The notes: generated from the letters alone by a model not told the origin. A DNA stretch of 44,300 nucleotides from an uncultured delta proteobacterium (GCA_903835685.1 CAILNX010000041.1:1-44300); one strand, 5' to 3'; positions 1 through 8,303 are shown, counted from the first letter of the stretch. Numbers and translations are program-made.

Positions 1-1104
1 CTGTTCGGCCTTGATCTTGCCGCTCTTCATGCGGTGGGCGCGCATCTCGCCGCCCATGGGGATGGCCCCGCCGCCCCCGCCGCAGCAGAAGTTGTAGTTG
101 CCCTGGTTCTCCATGGGCCTAAAATCCTCGGAGACCATCTCCGAAAGGCGGCGCAGCTTCTCGGACAGCCCGCCCGAGCGCACCTGGTTGCAGGGGTCCT
201 GCACCGTGGTCGGCTCCTTGATCTTGTGCTTGAGTTTGATGGTCCCGTTGGCCAGGTAGTCGTGGTAGAGTTCCACGGCGTGGATGACCTCGGCCCGTGG
301 CTTGGCCCCGAGCCAGGTCGGGGCCTCGAACTTCACCGCGCGGTAAGCGTGGCCGCACTCGGTGATGGCCACCTTGTCCACGCCCAGCTCGTCGGCCCGC
401 TTGAAGATGTTCTCCACGATGGTCTTGGCCGTGGCCGTATCGCCCACGAACATGGCCAGATTGGTGTCGTCCCAACCGGGCTTGCTGGGCAGGGTCCAAC
501 TCTCGCCCGCCACGTGGAAGATCTTGGCCGCTTCCTGGATATCCTGGGGGTAGAATTTGGCCTCGCGGGCATTGATGGTGTACATGATGCGCGCGCCCTG
601 CTTGTCTATCGGAATGACCAGACCGGCCACCTCGCTCTCCATTTCCTCCTGGCACCATTCCAGGGTGTCGACCCAGTCCTCGTCGGTCACGCCCATCTGG
701 TTGCCGGTGGCGTGGTAGTTGGCAATGGTGTTGCGGATGGCCTCTGGGCAGATGCCGATGTGAAAGAGCAAGGCCCGGGTCAGGGAGATCATGTCCGCGA
801 TATTGATGCCGAACGGGCAGAACTGGGTGCACCGGCGGCACATGTTGCATTCGTGGTAGATGGTGGAATAGACCTGCTTTAAGTACGCATCGTCCACCTC
901 GCCCTTGCGCCGGATGATGTCGATGAGCCAATTCACCTTGGCCGAGGGAATCATCTTGGGATCACGGTCAGCGGCCAGGTAAAAATGGCAGGTGTCTGCG
1001 CACTGGCCGCAATGGGCGCAGATCTCCATCCAGGATTTGATCCTCGCCCCCACCCTGGGTTTGAGGAAGGCCATGATGGCCTTGGCTCGTGTGCTTTGCT
1101 CCAT
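1..1104 (-). CDS. HmcF/TmcB/DsrK-like iron-sulfur (CCG domain) subunit, 3' end cut by window edge
   Basis: The visible 368 residues hold two ferredoxin-type clusters, Cys29/32/35/39 and Cys86/89/92/96, followed by a heterodisulfide-reductase-like region. Near the edge a CCG half-site is clear: a DPCN cysteine, 34 residues, then Cys340-Cys341 in FCCGGGGG. In HmcF, TmcB and DsrK this architecture forms the cytoplasmic subunit that exchanges electrons between the quinone pool or periplasmic cytochromes and a cytoplasmic thiol or ferredoxin partner. The start at 1104 is preferred because AGGAG lies 7 bases upstream; an in-frame ATG at 1110 would sit directly on it. It follows the membrane subunit by 29 bases in the same operon. 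The C-terminus lies outside the window, so HmcF, TmcB and DsrK cannot be separated. Family confident, exact complex not. Confidence 0.87.
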   Translation of the reverse strand, partial: MEQSTRAKAIMAFLKPRVGARIKSWMEICAHCGQCADTCHFYLAADRDPKMIPSAKVNWLIDIIRRKGEVDDAYLKQVYSTIYHECNMCRRCTQFCPFGINIADMISLTRALLFHIGICPEAIRNTIANYHATGNQMGVTDEDWVDTLEWCQEEMESEVAGLVIPIDKQGARIMYTINAREAKFYPQDIQEAAKIFHVAGESWTLPSKPGWDDTNLAMFVGDTATAKTIVENIFKRADELGVDKVAITECGHAYRAVKFEAPTWLGAKPRAEVIHAVELYHDYLANGTIKLKHKIKEPTTVQDPCNQVRSGGLSEKLRRLSEMVSEDFRPMENQGNYNFCCGGGGGAIPMGGEMRAHRMKSGKIKAEQ

Positions 1105-1133
1105 ATTCATGCTCCTTGGGGCTTGCTGGTTCT

Positions 1134-1799
1134 TCAGATCGAATACTCGCGCCGCCCGAACTCCACGGCCGTGGCCGCCCGGGAGAAAAAGAATAACACC
1201 GCATGCGAAAGCTTGGTGAAGGGCACCACCAGCAGCATGAGCTCACCGGTCAGGATGTGGATAAGCTGCATGTTGTCGCCCAGCAGGTTCCCAGTGCCCA
1301 GGCTCTGGTGCACCGAAAGATAGCCGGTCAAAAAGGGCAGGGCCGTGATAACCAGCAGTACGTAGTCCGAGGTTGTGGACAGATAGCGCAGGTCCGGGGA
1401 GGCCAGGCGGCGGATGAGCAGATACACGGCGATGGCCAGCACGGCCAGGGTCATCCAGTCGGCCACACCCTCGGGCAGGGCCGTAAAGGACCAAGCCAAC
1501 CGGGAGGTCTCCCAGTAAATGATGTGCGGCAGGCACCAGATGGGCGCGACAATAAGGCAGACGTGGAAGGAGTAGGCCAGGAGGCAGAACACCGGGTCCT
1601 TGGCCACGGTGCGGTTGGCCGGAACGAGCCATTTGGCCATGGTGGCCAGGACCCATTTCCACTTGAAATGCTGCCAGAATATCTTGTCCTTCTCCCGCGA
1701 ATCGACCAGGAACAGGGCCGCCCGCGTGGCCAGGCCCACCACGAACACGCCCAGGGAAATCCACAAGAGCGGCCCTTCGGCCAAGGCGAGTACATCCAT
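1134..1799 (-). CDS. HmcE/TmcC/DsrM-like cytochrome b membrane subunit (NarI family)
   Basis: This 221-residue protein has five to six hydrophobic helices and histidines placed as possible haem b ligands (His79, His92, His164, His181, His199; the last two in MQLIH and KLSHA). Length matches the short HmcE/TmcC type (about 220 to 230 residues) better than DsrM, which is longer. In these complexes it carries electrons across the cytoplasmic membrane between quinones or cytochrome c and the CCG-domain subunit encoded just downstream. The gene order membrane subunit then iron-sulfur subunit is the HmcE-HmcF and DsrM-DsrK order. No periplasmic cytochrome gene is visible upstream, so this may be a minimal two-subunit module. 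It begins four bases after the NifX-like gene. Confidence 0.85.
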   Translation of the reverse strand: MDVLALAEGPLLWISLGVFVVGLATRAALFLVDSREKDKIFWQHFKWKWVLATMAKWLVPANRTVAKDPVFCLLAYSFHVCLIVAPIWCLPHIIYWETSRLAWSFTALPEGVADWMTLAVLAIAVYLLIRRLASPDLRYLSTTSDYVLLVITALPFLTGYLSVHQSLGTGNLLGDNMQLIHILTGELMLLVVPFTKLSHAVLFFFSRAATAVEFGRREYSI

Positions 1800-1803
1800 G
1801 CCG

Positions 1804-2148
1804 TTACCCCTTTGAAGAATGTTGCTGTTGAGCTTTTGCCAAGGTCCCGAGCCGCCCCTGGGCCAGGGCGGTCAGAATCTCTCCCACGTCCCCGCCCACA
1901 AAGGACTCCGGGGACACCCCGGCGGCCCGCATGATCCTCTCCCAGTGTCCGTCCAGCCCCCCGCAGACCAGGATTTGCACCCCCAGGGAGGACAGCAGCC
2001 CAGCCATGGCCTGGGCTCCGCCATCCGGGGCCGGGAGGTCCCCCCGGGGAACCACCTGTCCGTCATCCAGGGCGTACAGCACCAGATGACTGGCGGTTTC
2101 CAGCAGAGCCGCGATGCGGTGCTCGTAGCAGGCCAGACAGACAAGCAT
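1804..2148 (-). CDS. NifX/NifB-type (dinitrogenase Fe-Mo cofactor biosynthesis domain) small protein
   Basis: A 114-residue protein beginning MLVCLACYEHRIA. The order of features is that of the NifX/MTH1175 fold: an N-terminal strand, a short variable loop, then LGVQILVCGGLDG and a C-terminal VGEILTALAQGRL helix. Such proteins bind metal-sulfur clusters or cofactors. In sulfate reducers they often occur beside redox complexes with unassigned roles. The start at 2148 has GAGGAG nine bases upstream; a longer reading frame to 2235 lacks support. It is the first gene of the operon with the membrane redox pair, which suggests a cluster-assembly or regulatory role for that complex (inference). The typical C-terminal acidic tail is absent. 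Confidence 0.7.
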   Translation of the reverse strand: MLVCLACYEHRIAALLETASHLVLYALDDGQVVPRGDLPAPDGGAQAMAGLLSSLGVQILVCGGLDGHWERIMRAAGVSPESFVGGDVGEILTALAQGRLGTLAKAQQQHSSKG

Positions 2149-2246
2149 GGGACAGGGCTCCTCTCCAGTGGTCGCAGGGAGCGTTACGCTCCGCCCGGCC
2201 ACTGACCAGACCCCATCAGGCAGGAAGCATACCAAGTCCTCACATC

Positions 2247-2274
2247 AGACAAATATATTGAAATAATAAGACAA
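2247..2274. promoter_or_regulatory. AT-rich island with direct repeat AGACAA in divergent intergenic region
   Basis: The 389-base gap 2149-2537 separates the redox operon (minus) from the exported-hydrolase genes (plus). It holds a short AT-rich block in otherwise GC-rich DNA, with AGACAA at 2247-2252 and again at 2269-2274, 22 bases apart. Read on the minus strand these are TTGTCT hexamers, possible -35 or activator sites for the redox operon. No convincing -10 pairs with them, so the exact promoter is not assigned. Confidence 0.3.
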
Positions 2275-2305
2275 TATCCGAGAAGCCCAAATCCTGGCAG
2301 GCTCG

Positions 2306-2339
2306 AAACGCGCCCCAGGGCGAAGGAGAGGGCGCGTTT
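2306..2339. repeat. 10-bp inverted repeat, role unknown
   Basis: AAACGCGCCC at 2306-2315 is mirrored exactly by GGGCGCGTTT at 2330-2339 with a 14-base loop. Only three to four T residues follow on either strand, so it is a weak terminator candidate, and no transcript is expected to end here. It could be an operator or a 5' leader structure. Confidence 0.4.
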
Positions 2340-2485
2340 TGCGCCCAGTTCAGGGTCACACTGCGGCGCAGGGCTTCAATGGCAGGGTAAGAGTCACGGC
2401 AGGTGGCCATTCCCGGCCCAGAGCCCCGGTCAGTGTCCAGTGCAAAACCGCATACCGGACTCCTGCCCGCAGGCCTGAAAATTCC

Positions 2486-2514
2486 TTGACTTTTCCGGCC
2501 TTGTGCGTGGTATC
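2486..2514 (+). promoter_or_regulatory. Possible sigma-70 promoter for the exported-hydrolase cluster
   Basis: TTGACT at 2486-2491 is a good -35. A -10 is weak: GGTATC at 2509-2514 (17-base spacer) or TATCTC at 2511-2516 (19-base spacer). It lies about 25 bases before the start codon at 2538. Confidence 0.3.
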
Positions 2515-2537
2515 TCCCACTCAAAAGGAGAACCGCC

Positions 2538-3731
2538 ATGTCCACGTCCCCTTCCTCGGCCAGCCAGGCCCTGATGAACGGCGTCCCTTCTCCGTCCCTT
2601 GCCGCCAAGGGCCTGAAGAACCGGGGAATCGTGGCCCTGCTGCTGGCCCCCCTGCTTCTTGTGGCCGTCGTCCGCCCGGCCCTGGCCTCGGACCTGGTGC
2701 AGGAGGCCATCACCCTTCCGGCCGTGTTCATGGAAACCGACGGCCCCCAGGACATCCCCCTGGAGGCCCTGGTGGTCCGGCCCGCCGACGCCAAGCCCCA
2801 CCCCCTGGTTGTCCTCAGCCACGGCTCCCCGCGCGACACGGACAAGCGGGAGAGCATGGCCCCCCAGTCCATGACCCGGGAAGCCGAGGCCTTGGCCCTG
2901 AGGGGATTCGTCACCGTGGTGGTCATGCGGCGGGGCTACGGCCAATCCGGCGGGGACAACGCGGAGGAATACGGGGACTGCGCGCACCCGGACTATGTGG
3001 CCGCAGGCCGCCAAGGCGCCCGGGACATCCGGGAGGCCATCCGCCTGATGGGGGCCAAGCCCTTTGTCGATCCGAACCGGGTGGTCTGTCTGGGGCGTTC
3101 GGCCGGGGGTTTCGCCTCTGTGGCCCTGGCCGCCGATCCCCCGCCCGGTCTGGCGGCGGTCATCAATTTCGCCGGAGGCCGGGGGTCCCTTGAGGACGGG
3201 GAGGTCTGCGACCGGGAAGCCCTGGTCCGGGCCTTCGGGGTTTTCGGGACCACGGCCCGGACGCCCATGCTCTGGGTCTATGCGAAAAACGACCAGTATT
3301 TCGGCCCAGACCTGGCCCGGGCCATGCACCAGGCCTTCCAGGCCTCGGGCGGCAAGGCGGAACTGATCCTGGCCCCGGACTTCGGCGAGGACGGCCACAC
3401 CCTCTTCTCCCGCCAGGGCATCCCGGTCTGGACCCGGTACGTGGACGACTTCCTGGTCAAACTGGGCCTGGCTTCCTCCCCTTTGCCGCCGCCCGCGCCA
3501 ACGGCCCAGGCCTCCCCGCCCGGAGCCCTGTCCGCAAAGGGCCGCAAGGCCTTCGAGGAGTATTTGGAGGCCCCCCCGCACAAGGCTTTCGCCATGTCCT
3601 CTCAGGGGTATTTCAGTTGGCGCTCGGGCCGCCGCACCCAGGCCGAGGCCGCCGAGGACGCCCGGGAGGCCTGCGTCGAGAACGCGGAGGCGAGTTGCCG
3701 GGTGGTCATGCTGGACGACACGTCCCAATAA
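2538..3731 (+). CDS. Exported alpha/beta hydrolase (dienelactone-hydrolase/prolyl-oligopeptidase-like) with C-terminal Cys-containing tail
   Basis: 397 residues. Residues 29-50 form a signal peptide ending PALA, with cleavage expected near Ser51. The hydrolase core (about 55-310) shows an HGSP oxyanion loop, the nucleophile elbow GRSAGG with Ser188, an acid candidate Asp252 and His287 in EDGHTLF. A Pro/Ala linker (about 310-332) leads to a tail (about 340-397) with the pattern FAMSSQG...W.SG..T..EA..DA...C and a second Cys, resembling the short repeats found in secreted DUF4189-like proteins. The substrate is not predictable. AAGGAG lies seven bases before the ATG. It is first in a run of four exported enzymes, 34 bases before the next gene. 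Confidence 0.8.
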   Translation: MSTSPSSASQALMNGVPSPSLAAKGLKNRGIVALLLAPLLLVAVVRPALASDLVQEAITLPAVFMETDGPQDIPLEALVVRPADAKPHPLVVLSHGSPRDTDKRESMAPQSMTREAEALALRGFVTVVVMRRGYGQSGGDNAEEYGDCAHPDYVAAGRQGARDIREAIRLMGAKPFVDPNRVVCLGRSAGGFASVALAADPPPGLAAVINFAGGRGSLEDGEVCDREALVRAFGVFGTTARTPMLWVYAKNDQYFGPDLARAMHQAFQASGGKAELILAPDFGEDGHTLFSRQGIPVWTRYVDDFLVKLGLASSPLPPPAPTAQASPPGALSAKGRKAFEEYLEAPPHKAFAMSSQGYFSWRSGRRTQAEAAEDAREACVENAEASCRVVMLDDTSQ

Positions 3732-3765
3732 TCGTTCATCCCCATACCCGTCCGGGAGGTACGCC

Positions 3766-4539
3766 TTGAAGCGAGAATACACCGGCTGTCGTCCGGTCCT
3801 GGCCCTGATCCTGGCCTCGGCCCTGACCCTTGGAGCGTTTTTGGACCTGGCCCGGGCCGGGGACCCAGGCGGCGTGGCCCTGATCTACAACGGCCCGGTC
3901 TCCGGGGAGGATTGCCCCGAGTCGGCGGCGGCCGTGGCCCGGGAGGCGGGACTGACCGTGCGTTTCATGACCCGGCCCCAGGACTTGCCCGGCCTTTTGC
4001 CCGGAACGGCCGTGTTCATCCTGGGCGGGACCACGGACGAGTTGGCCCCGCTCATGCGCGAGTTCACCCCGGAGGCCCGGATCGCGCTCACAAACTACCT
4101 GCGCCAGGGCGGCCGCTACCTGGGCATCTGCGGCGGCGGATTCATGGCCTCCACCTCCTGGGAGGAGGCCGTGGGAGTGGTGGAGGGCCTGGGCCTGGTC
4201 TCGGCCTCGACCACCACCCACGACGAGGACTTCTCCCCGCGCATCCTGCCCATCACCTGGCTGGGCAAGGTCTGGCCCATGTACGTGCGGGCCGGTCCGG
4301 CCTTCCACCCCCGGCCCGGGCCGGAGCCCATGCGGCCCCTGGCTACTTACGCCAACGGAGAACTGGCCGCCCTGGTGGCCGGATACGGCCGGGGCAAGCT
4401 GGCCCTCACCGGCCCCCATCCCGAGGCCCGCGACTCCTGGCCCGAAGAGGCCTCAGGCGGCAAGACCTGGGTGTCCACCACCCATCTGCTCGTGGACCTG
4501 CTCCAGGAGCTTTTGTCCGATGCTCCGGTGGGAAGATGA
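3766..4539 (+). CDS. Exported BPL_N-domain protein (class I glutamine-amidotransferase-like)
   Basis: 257 residues starting at a TTG codon, chosen because GGGAGG stands six bases upstream and a signal peptide (about 1-31, ending ARAG) follows at once. The body matches the biotin-protein-ligase N-terminal / glutamine amidotransferase-like fold: GGTTDEL, then the nucleophile elbow YLGICGGG with its Cys near residue 125, and a C-terminal GPHPEA that places a possible catalytic His. In characterised members this domain is rarely tied to a known reaction, and here it is predicted to act outside the cytoplasm. It is 34 bases after the alpha/beta hydrolase and 23 bases before the CocE-type hydrolase. 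Function beyond the fold is unknown. Confidence 0.72.
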   Translation: MKREYTGCRPVLALILASALTLGAFLDLARAGDPGGVALIYNGPVSGEDCPESAAAVAREAGLTVRFMTRPQDLPGLLPGTAVFILGGTTDELAPLMREFTPEARIALTNYLRQGGRYLGICGGGFMASTSWEEAVGVVEGLGLVSASTTTHDEDFSPRILPITWLGKVWPMYVRAGPAFHPRPGPEPMRPLATYANGELAALVAGYGRGKLALTGPHPEARDSWPEEASGGKTWVSTTHLLVDLLQELLSDAPVGR

Positions 4540-4562
4540 ATATGTATTCAGGAGGCTCCGCC

Positions 4563-6587
4563 ATGGTCCGCATCCGCGCCTTGTTCCTGACCCTTGTGCT
4601 TTCCGCCGCCTTCTGCGCCCCGACCTGGGCCGGGTCCTTCTCCCTGGTCAAGGACCGGCTCAAGATGCCCGACGGGGTGGAGCTGGCCGTGACCTATTTC
4701 ATGCCCTCGTCCGCGTCCTCGGGCTCGCGCTTCCCGGTGCTCCTGGAGATGAATCCCTACCGCAAGGACGACATGATGTTCGTCTGGGATTATCCCATCG
4801 GCTCCTATTTCGCCCGGCACGGGTTCGTGGTGGCCCGGGTGGACGTGCGCGGCACCGGGGCCAGCGGGGGCGTCCTGCCTCCGGCCGAATACAGCGAGGC
4901 CGAGCTGTCCGACGGCATGGCCGTCATCGCCCAGTTGGCCCAAAAGCCCTTTTCCAACGGCAACGTGGGCATGTACGGCCTGTCCTGGAGCGCCTTCAAC
5001 GCGCTCATGATCGCGGCCCGCAAGCCCCCGGCCCTGAAGGCCATCCTGGTGGCCCACGTGTCCGACGACCTCTTCTACCAGGACGTCCACTTCATCGACG
5101 GGGCCTTCCACATGGACGTCTGGGAGCACATGATCGACACCTTCAACTCCCTGCCCGCGCCGGAGGCCTACGCCCTGACCCCGGAATTCTTCGCCAACCG
5201 CTTCGACCGCGAGCCCTGGCACTTCCTCTGGAAGGAAAAGCAGGCCGACGGCCCGTACTGGCGCAAGGAGTCCCTCCGGTTCCGGCCGTCCGTGGACCTC
5301 CCGGTGTACGTCATCGGCGGGCTGCTGGACGGCTACCGGGACACCGTGCTCCGCCTCCTGGACTCGCCCAACCCCAACGTCAAGGCCGACCTCGGCCCCT
5401 GGACCCACGACTGGCCGAACACCGGGACCCCGGGTCCGAACTACGAATGGCGGCAGAAGGCCGTGCGCTGGTTCGGGCACTGGTTGAACGGCGAGGACAC
5501 CGGCATCATGAAGGAGCCGCGCTTCATGGCCTTCATGCGCGACGGCTACCCGGCCTCCCACGCCAAGTCCGCCCTGCCCGGCCAGTGGCGCTGCGGCCCC
5601 TGGCCCCTGACCGGCATGGAAACCAGGCGTCTTCACCCGGGCCAGGAGCATGACCTGTCCGCGCCCGTCCCTCCCCCCCGCGACTATCCCCTGGCCTACT
5701 GGCCCGGCGTGGGCACGGGCATCCACACCTGGTGGGGCGAGCTCTCGGACAACATGGTGGACGACGACGCAAGCAGCCTGGTCTTCGACACCGCGCCCCT
5801 GACCAAGCCCGTGGAGATCATGGGCTTTGCCAAGGTCCGGCTGCGCGTGGTCGCGGATGCCCCACTCTTCCACTTCACCGTGCGGCTGGAGGACGTTTTC
5901 CCGGACGGCTCGGTCTCCCTGGTGAGCGGCGCGCTCATCAACCCGGCCGACCGCATCTCGCGCCTGGACCGCAAGCCCCTCACCCCTGGCGAGCCCGTGA
6001 CCCTTTCAGCCGAAATCCACGCCACCACCTGGCGCTTCCAGCCCGGGCACAAGATCCGCCTGGCCGTGGGCAACGCCCAGTTCCCCATGGCCTGGCCCAC
6101 GCCCCACGCGGGAACCACCACCCTCGTCACCGGCCCGGACACCTGGCTGGACCTGCCCGTGGTGGCCAAGAACAGCCTGACCGCCCGCTGCGACCTGCCC
6201 ACGCCCGAGACCGAAGAGGAAGGCGGAGCGGTGCGCGACCGGGAGTTCAAGGAGGTCAGGTCCTCCGGGGAGTATGACCAGAACGCCGGGGTCTCCACCT
6301 ACCACACCGGCGACGACGAGACCGCCACCATCGGCGGGGTCTCGCTCAGGCGTCACGAGAGCAACGTGTTTCGGGTGAGCGACAACGATCCGGCCCACGC
6401 CTCCTACTCTGCGGCCTCGGACTACTCCATCAGCCTGCCCGACCGGGAGATCCGGCTCGACGCCACATGCGACCTGAAGTCCGACGAGGAGAACTTCAAC
6501 CTGACCGTGACCCGCCGTCTGCTGGAAAACGGCAAGCTGGTCAGGGAAAAGCGCTGGGACAAGAAGATTCCCCGGAATCTCCAGTGA
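4563..6587 (+). CDS. Exported CocE/NonD-family serine hydrolase (X-Pro dipeptidyl-peptidase S15 type)
   Basis: 674 residues. A signal peptide (1-23, ending TWAG) precedes an S15/CocE catalytic domain with YRKDD, DVRGTGASGG, nucleophile Ser141 in GLSWS, acid Asp256 in GGLLDG and base His282 in GPWTHDW. The beta-rich X-Pro C-terminal domain follows (about 380-560). A further roughly 110-residue charged extension has no match I recognise. Family members cleave X-Pro peptides, cocaine-type esters or glutaryl-cephalosporin amides. The nucleophile elbow GLSWS lacks the usual GG after Ser, an unusual variant. The start at 4563 is preferred over ATG 4536/4542 because AGGAGG sits seven to eight bases upstream and the signal peptide starts there. 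Part of the exported-enzyme cluster. Confidence 0.83.
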   Translation: MVRIRALFLTLVLSAAFCAPTWAGSFSLVKDRLKMPDGVELAVTYFMPSSASSGSRFPVLLEMNPYRKDDMMFVWDYPIGSYFARHGFVVARVDVRGTGASGGVLPPAEYSEAELSDGMAVIAQLAQKPFSNGNVGMYGLSWSAFNALMIAARKPPALKAILVAHVSDDLFYQDVHFIDGAFHMDVWEHMIDTFNSLPAPEAYALTPEFFANRFDREPWHFLWKEKQADGPYWRKESLRFRPSVDLPVYVIGGLLDGYRDTVLRLLDSPNPNVKADLGPWTHDWPNTGTPGPNYEWRQKAVRWFGHWLNGEDTGIMKEPRFMAFMRDGYPASHAKSALPGQWRCGPWPLTGMETRRLHPGQEHDLSAPVPPPRDYPLAYWPGVGTGIHTWWGELSDNMVDDDASSLVFDTAPLTKPVEIMGFAKVRLRVVADAPLFHFTVRLEDVFPDGSVSLVSGALINPADRISRLDRKPLTPGEPVTLSAEIHATTWRFQPGHKIRLAVGNAQFPMAWPTPHAGTTTLVTGPDTWLDLPVVAKNSLTARCDLPTPETEEEGGAVRDREFKEVRSSGEYDQNAGVSTYHTGDDETATIGGVSLRRHESNVFRVSDNDPAHASYSAASDYSISLPDREIRLDATCDLKSDEENFNLTVTRRLLENGKLVREKRWDKKIPRNLQ

Positions 6588-6639
6588 CCCGAGGCCGCTG
6601 CCAAATGACCGAGAATCGCGCAAACACCCGGAGGGAGCC

Positions 6640-8058
6640 ATGGACAGAAGACGATTCCTGAAAAGGGCGCTCTTGGCCACGGGCGGAGTGGCCGCGGCCA
6701 CCGTGGTTCCGGCCGCGGTCACGCCCCTGGTGTGCCCAGAAACCATGCGCTTCGATCCCAACACCAGTTTCTGGGCCCAGGGTCAGCCGCCGGAAACCAC
6801 CCCGCTGGCGGGCGACATCCGGGTGGACACGGCCATCATCGGCGGCGGCCTGACCGGCCTTTTCGCCGCCTGCCACCTGGCCGCCCGGTTCCCGGCCAAG
6901 CGCATCCTCCTCCTGGAGGCCCGGCAGGTCGGGCATGGGGCCTCGGGCCGGAACGGGGGCATGGTCCTGACCCAGAGCACCAACGAAAGCTTCGAGATCG
7001 GCGATGACGAGGAGACCCACCGGCTGCTCTACCGGATGACCAGCCAGGCCATCCTGGATTTGCGCGACCTGGTGCGCGAGGAGGACGGGGACTGCGACCT
7101 GATCCTGGACGGATTCCTGTTCGCCGCCCGCGACCAGGACGAGGCCGAAGGCTGCGAGGAATACGTGGAAAAGGCCCGGCGTCTGGGCCTGCCCGTGGAG
7201 TATTTGACCGAGGAGGAAACGGCCCGGGAAATCGGCGCCCAGGCCTACTCCGGTTCGGTGTACGACCCCAGCGGCGGGCAGGTGAACCCCATGAAACTCG
7301 TGCTGCTCCTCAAGCAGGCCGCCCTGGCCAGGGGAGTGACTGTCTGCGAGTCCAGCCCGGTCATGGCCATCAGCGAGGGCCAGCCCGCGCACCTGTCCGT
7401 GGGCGAAAAAGGCTACCAGGTCACGACCGATCGCATCATCCTGGCCACCAACGCCTACACCTCCAAGCTGGGGTATTTCCGGAACGGGGTCCTGCCCATC
7501 CACACCCAGACCGCGGTCACCCCGCCCTTAAGCCCTGCCCTTCTGGCCAAAATCGGATGGAGGAGCCGCCTGCCCTATTACGACTCCCTCAACTACCTCT
7601 ACCACCTGATCCTGACCCCGGACAACCGCATCTGCATCGGCGGCGGGAACGCCGAGTATTTCTTCAACAACGGGACGCACTATCCCTACGACCTGCACGG
7701 CATCGCCGAGCTGCTCTCCGGGGAACTGGCCCGGCTCTACCCGGACTTAAAAGGCATCGGTTTCGACAACATCTGGAACGGCATGATCGGGGCCACCTGG
7801 GACGGACAGGAATCCGTGGGCGTCACCGGCCGCCACGGCAACCTGTACCACGCCCTGGCCTACAACGGCAGCGGCATCACCCTGTCCTGCCTCTTCGGCA
7901 AGGTCCTGGCCGACCTGTTCGAGGGCAAGACCGCCCCCTGGGAAAAGGCCCCCTTCTTCAACCACGACATGCCCTTCATCCCCCCGGAACCGCTACGCTG
8001 GCTGGGAACCCAAGTGGCCTTCGCCTACTACCGGTACCAGGACGCAAAACAGGGGTGA
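6640..8058 (+). CDS. Tat-exported FAD-dependent oxidoreductase (DAO family)
   Basis: 472 residues. The N-terminus carries a twin-arginine motif (Arg3-Arg4, then FLK) and a hydrophobic stretch to about 30, so the folded flavoprotein is probably exported by Tat. VDTAIIGGGLTG (62-73) is the dinucleotide-binding GxGxxG of D-amino-acid-oxidase family enzymes. GASGRNGGM and the C-terminal YNGSGITLS are family signatures seen in gamma-glutamylputrescine and glycine oxidase relatives. The substrate is likely an amine or amino acid, but which one is unknown. GGAGGG precedes the ATG. It ends the exported-enzyme run, 52 bases after the CocE gene, and is followed by a strong terminator. A periplasmic location is uncommon for this family. 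Confidence 0.82.
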   Translation: MDRRRFLKRALLATGGVAAATVVPAAVTPLVCPETMRFDPNTSFWAQGQPPETTPLAGDIRVDTAIIGGGLTGLFAACHLAARFPAKRILLLEARQVGHGASGRNGGMVLTQSTNESFEIGDDEETHRLLYRMTSQAILDLRDLVREEDGDCDLILDGFLFAARDQDEAEGCEEYVEKARRLGLPVEYLTEEETAREIGAQAYSGSVYDPSGGQVNPMKLVLLLKQAALARGVTVCESSPVMAISEGQPAHLSVGEKGYQVTTDRIILATNAYTSKLGYFRNGVLPIHTQTAVTPPLSPALLAKIGWRSRLPYYDSLNYLYHLILTPDNRICIGGGNAEYFFNNGTHYPYDLHGIAELLSGELARLYPDLKGIGFDNIWNGMIGATWDGQESVGVTGRHGNLYHALAYNGSGITLSCLFGKVLADLFEGKTAPWEKAPFFNHDMPFIPPEPLRWLGTQVAFAYYRYQDAKQG

Positions 8059-8103
8059 GGAGTCCAGAAGCGGGACAGAAGCAAGACACTATCGGCAGGC
8101 AAG

Positions 8104-8144
8104 AAAAAAGGGTTTGCGATTTTCACCGCAAACCCTTGTTTTTT
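8104..8144. terminator. Bidirectional rho-independent terminator
   Basis: An 11-bp perfect stem (8108-8118 with 8127-8137, loop of 8) is flanked by A6 on the left and T6 on the right. It can end both the plus-strand oxidoreductase transcript and the minus-strand tRNA-Val transcript. Confidence 0.9.
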
Positions 8145-8146
8145 CG

Positions 8147-8221
8147 TGGTAGGAACGGGGAGATTTGAACTCCCGACCCCTTGCGTGTCAAGCAAGTGCT
8201 CTCCCCCTGAGCTACGCTCCT
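8147..8221 (-). tRNA. tRNA-Val (anticodon GAC)
   Basis: Full cloverleaf on the minus strand. The seven-base acceptor AGGAGCG pairs with CGTTCCT (one G-U), the D stem is GCTC/GAGC, the anticodon stem CTTGC/GCAAG encloses loop TTGACAC with anticodon GAC (8187-8189 on the plus strand), and the T stem is GGGAG/CTCCC. The discriminator is A and CCA is encoded. A promoter-like sequence lies just upstream and a terminator just downstream, so it is a single-gene unit. Confidence 0.96.
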
Positions 8222-8240
8222 TCACCGTGTGGGAAACGGG

Positions 8241-8269
8241 TCTTTATTCCTTTGGCCCGGACCTGTCAA
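8241..8269 (-). promoter_or_regulatory. Probable promoter of tRNA-Val
   Basis: On the minus strand, a perfect TTGACA (8264-8269) is followed after 17 bases by TAAAGA (8241-8246). This ends 19 bases before the mature tRNA 5' end, a usual distance. Confidence 0.6.
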
Positions 8270-8303
8270 GCGAAAAGCCCCGGGCCTGGGAGCTGCCGGA
8301 CCA

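Noticed and set aside
34-882. 282-residue plus-strand open frame opposite the iron-sulfur subunit gene
   Set aside because: It is antisense to a gene with clear Cys cluster motifs and has an Ala/Val/Gly/His-biased composition typical of shadow frames in GC-rich DNA.
2149-2235. 29-residue N-terminal extension of the NifX-like gene
   Set aside because: ATG 2148 has a GAGGAG Shine-Dalgarno at proper distance, and the extra residues are not family-like.
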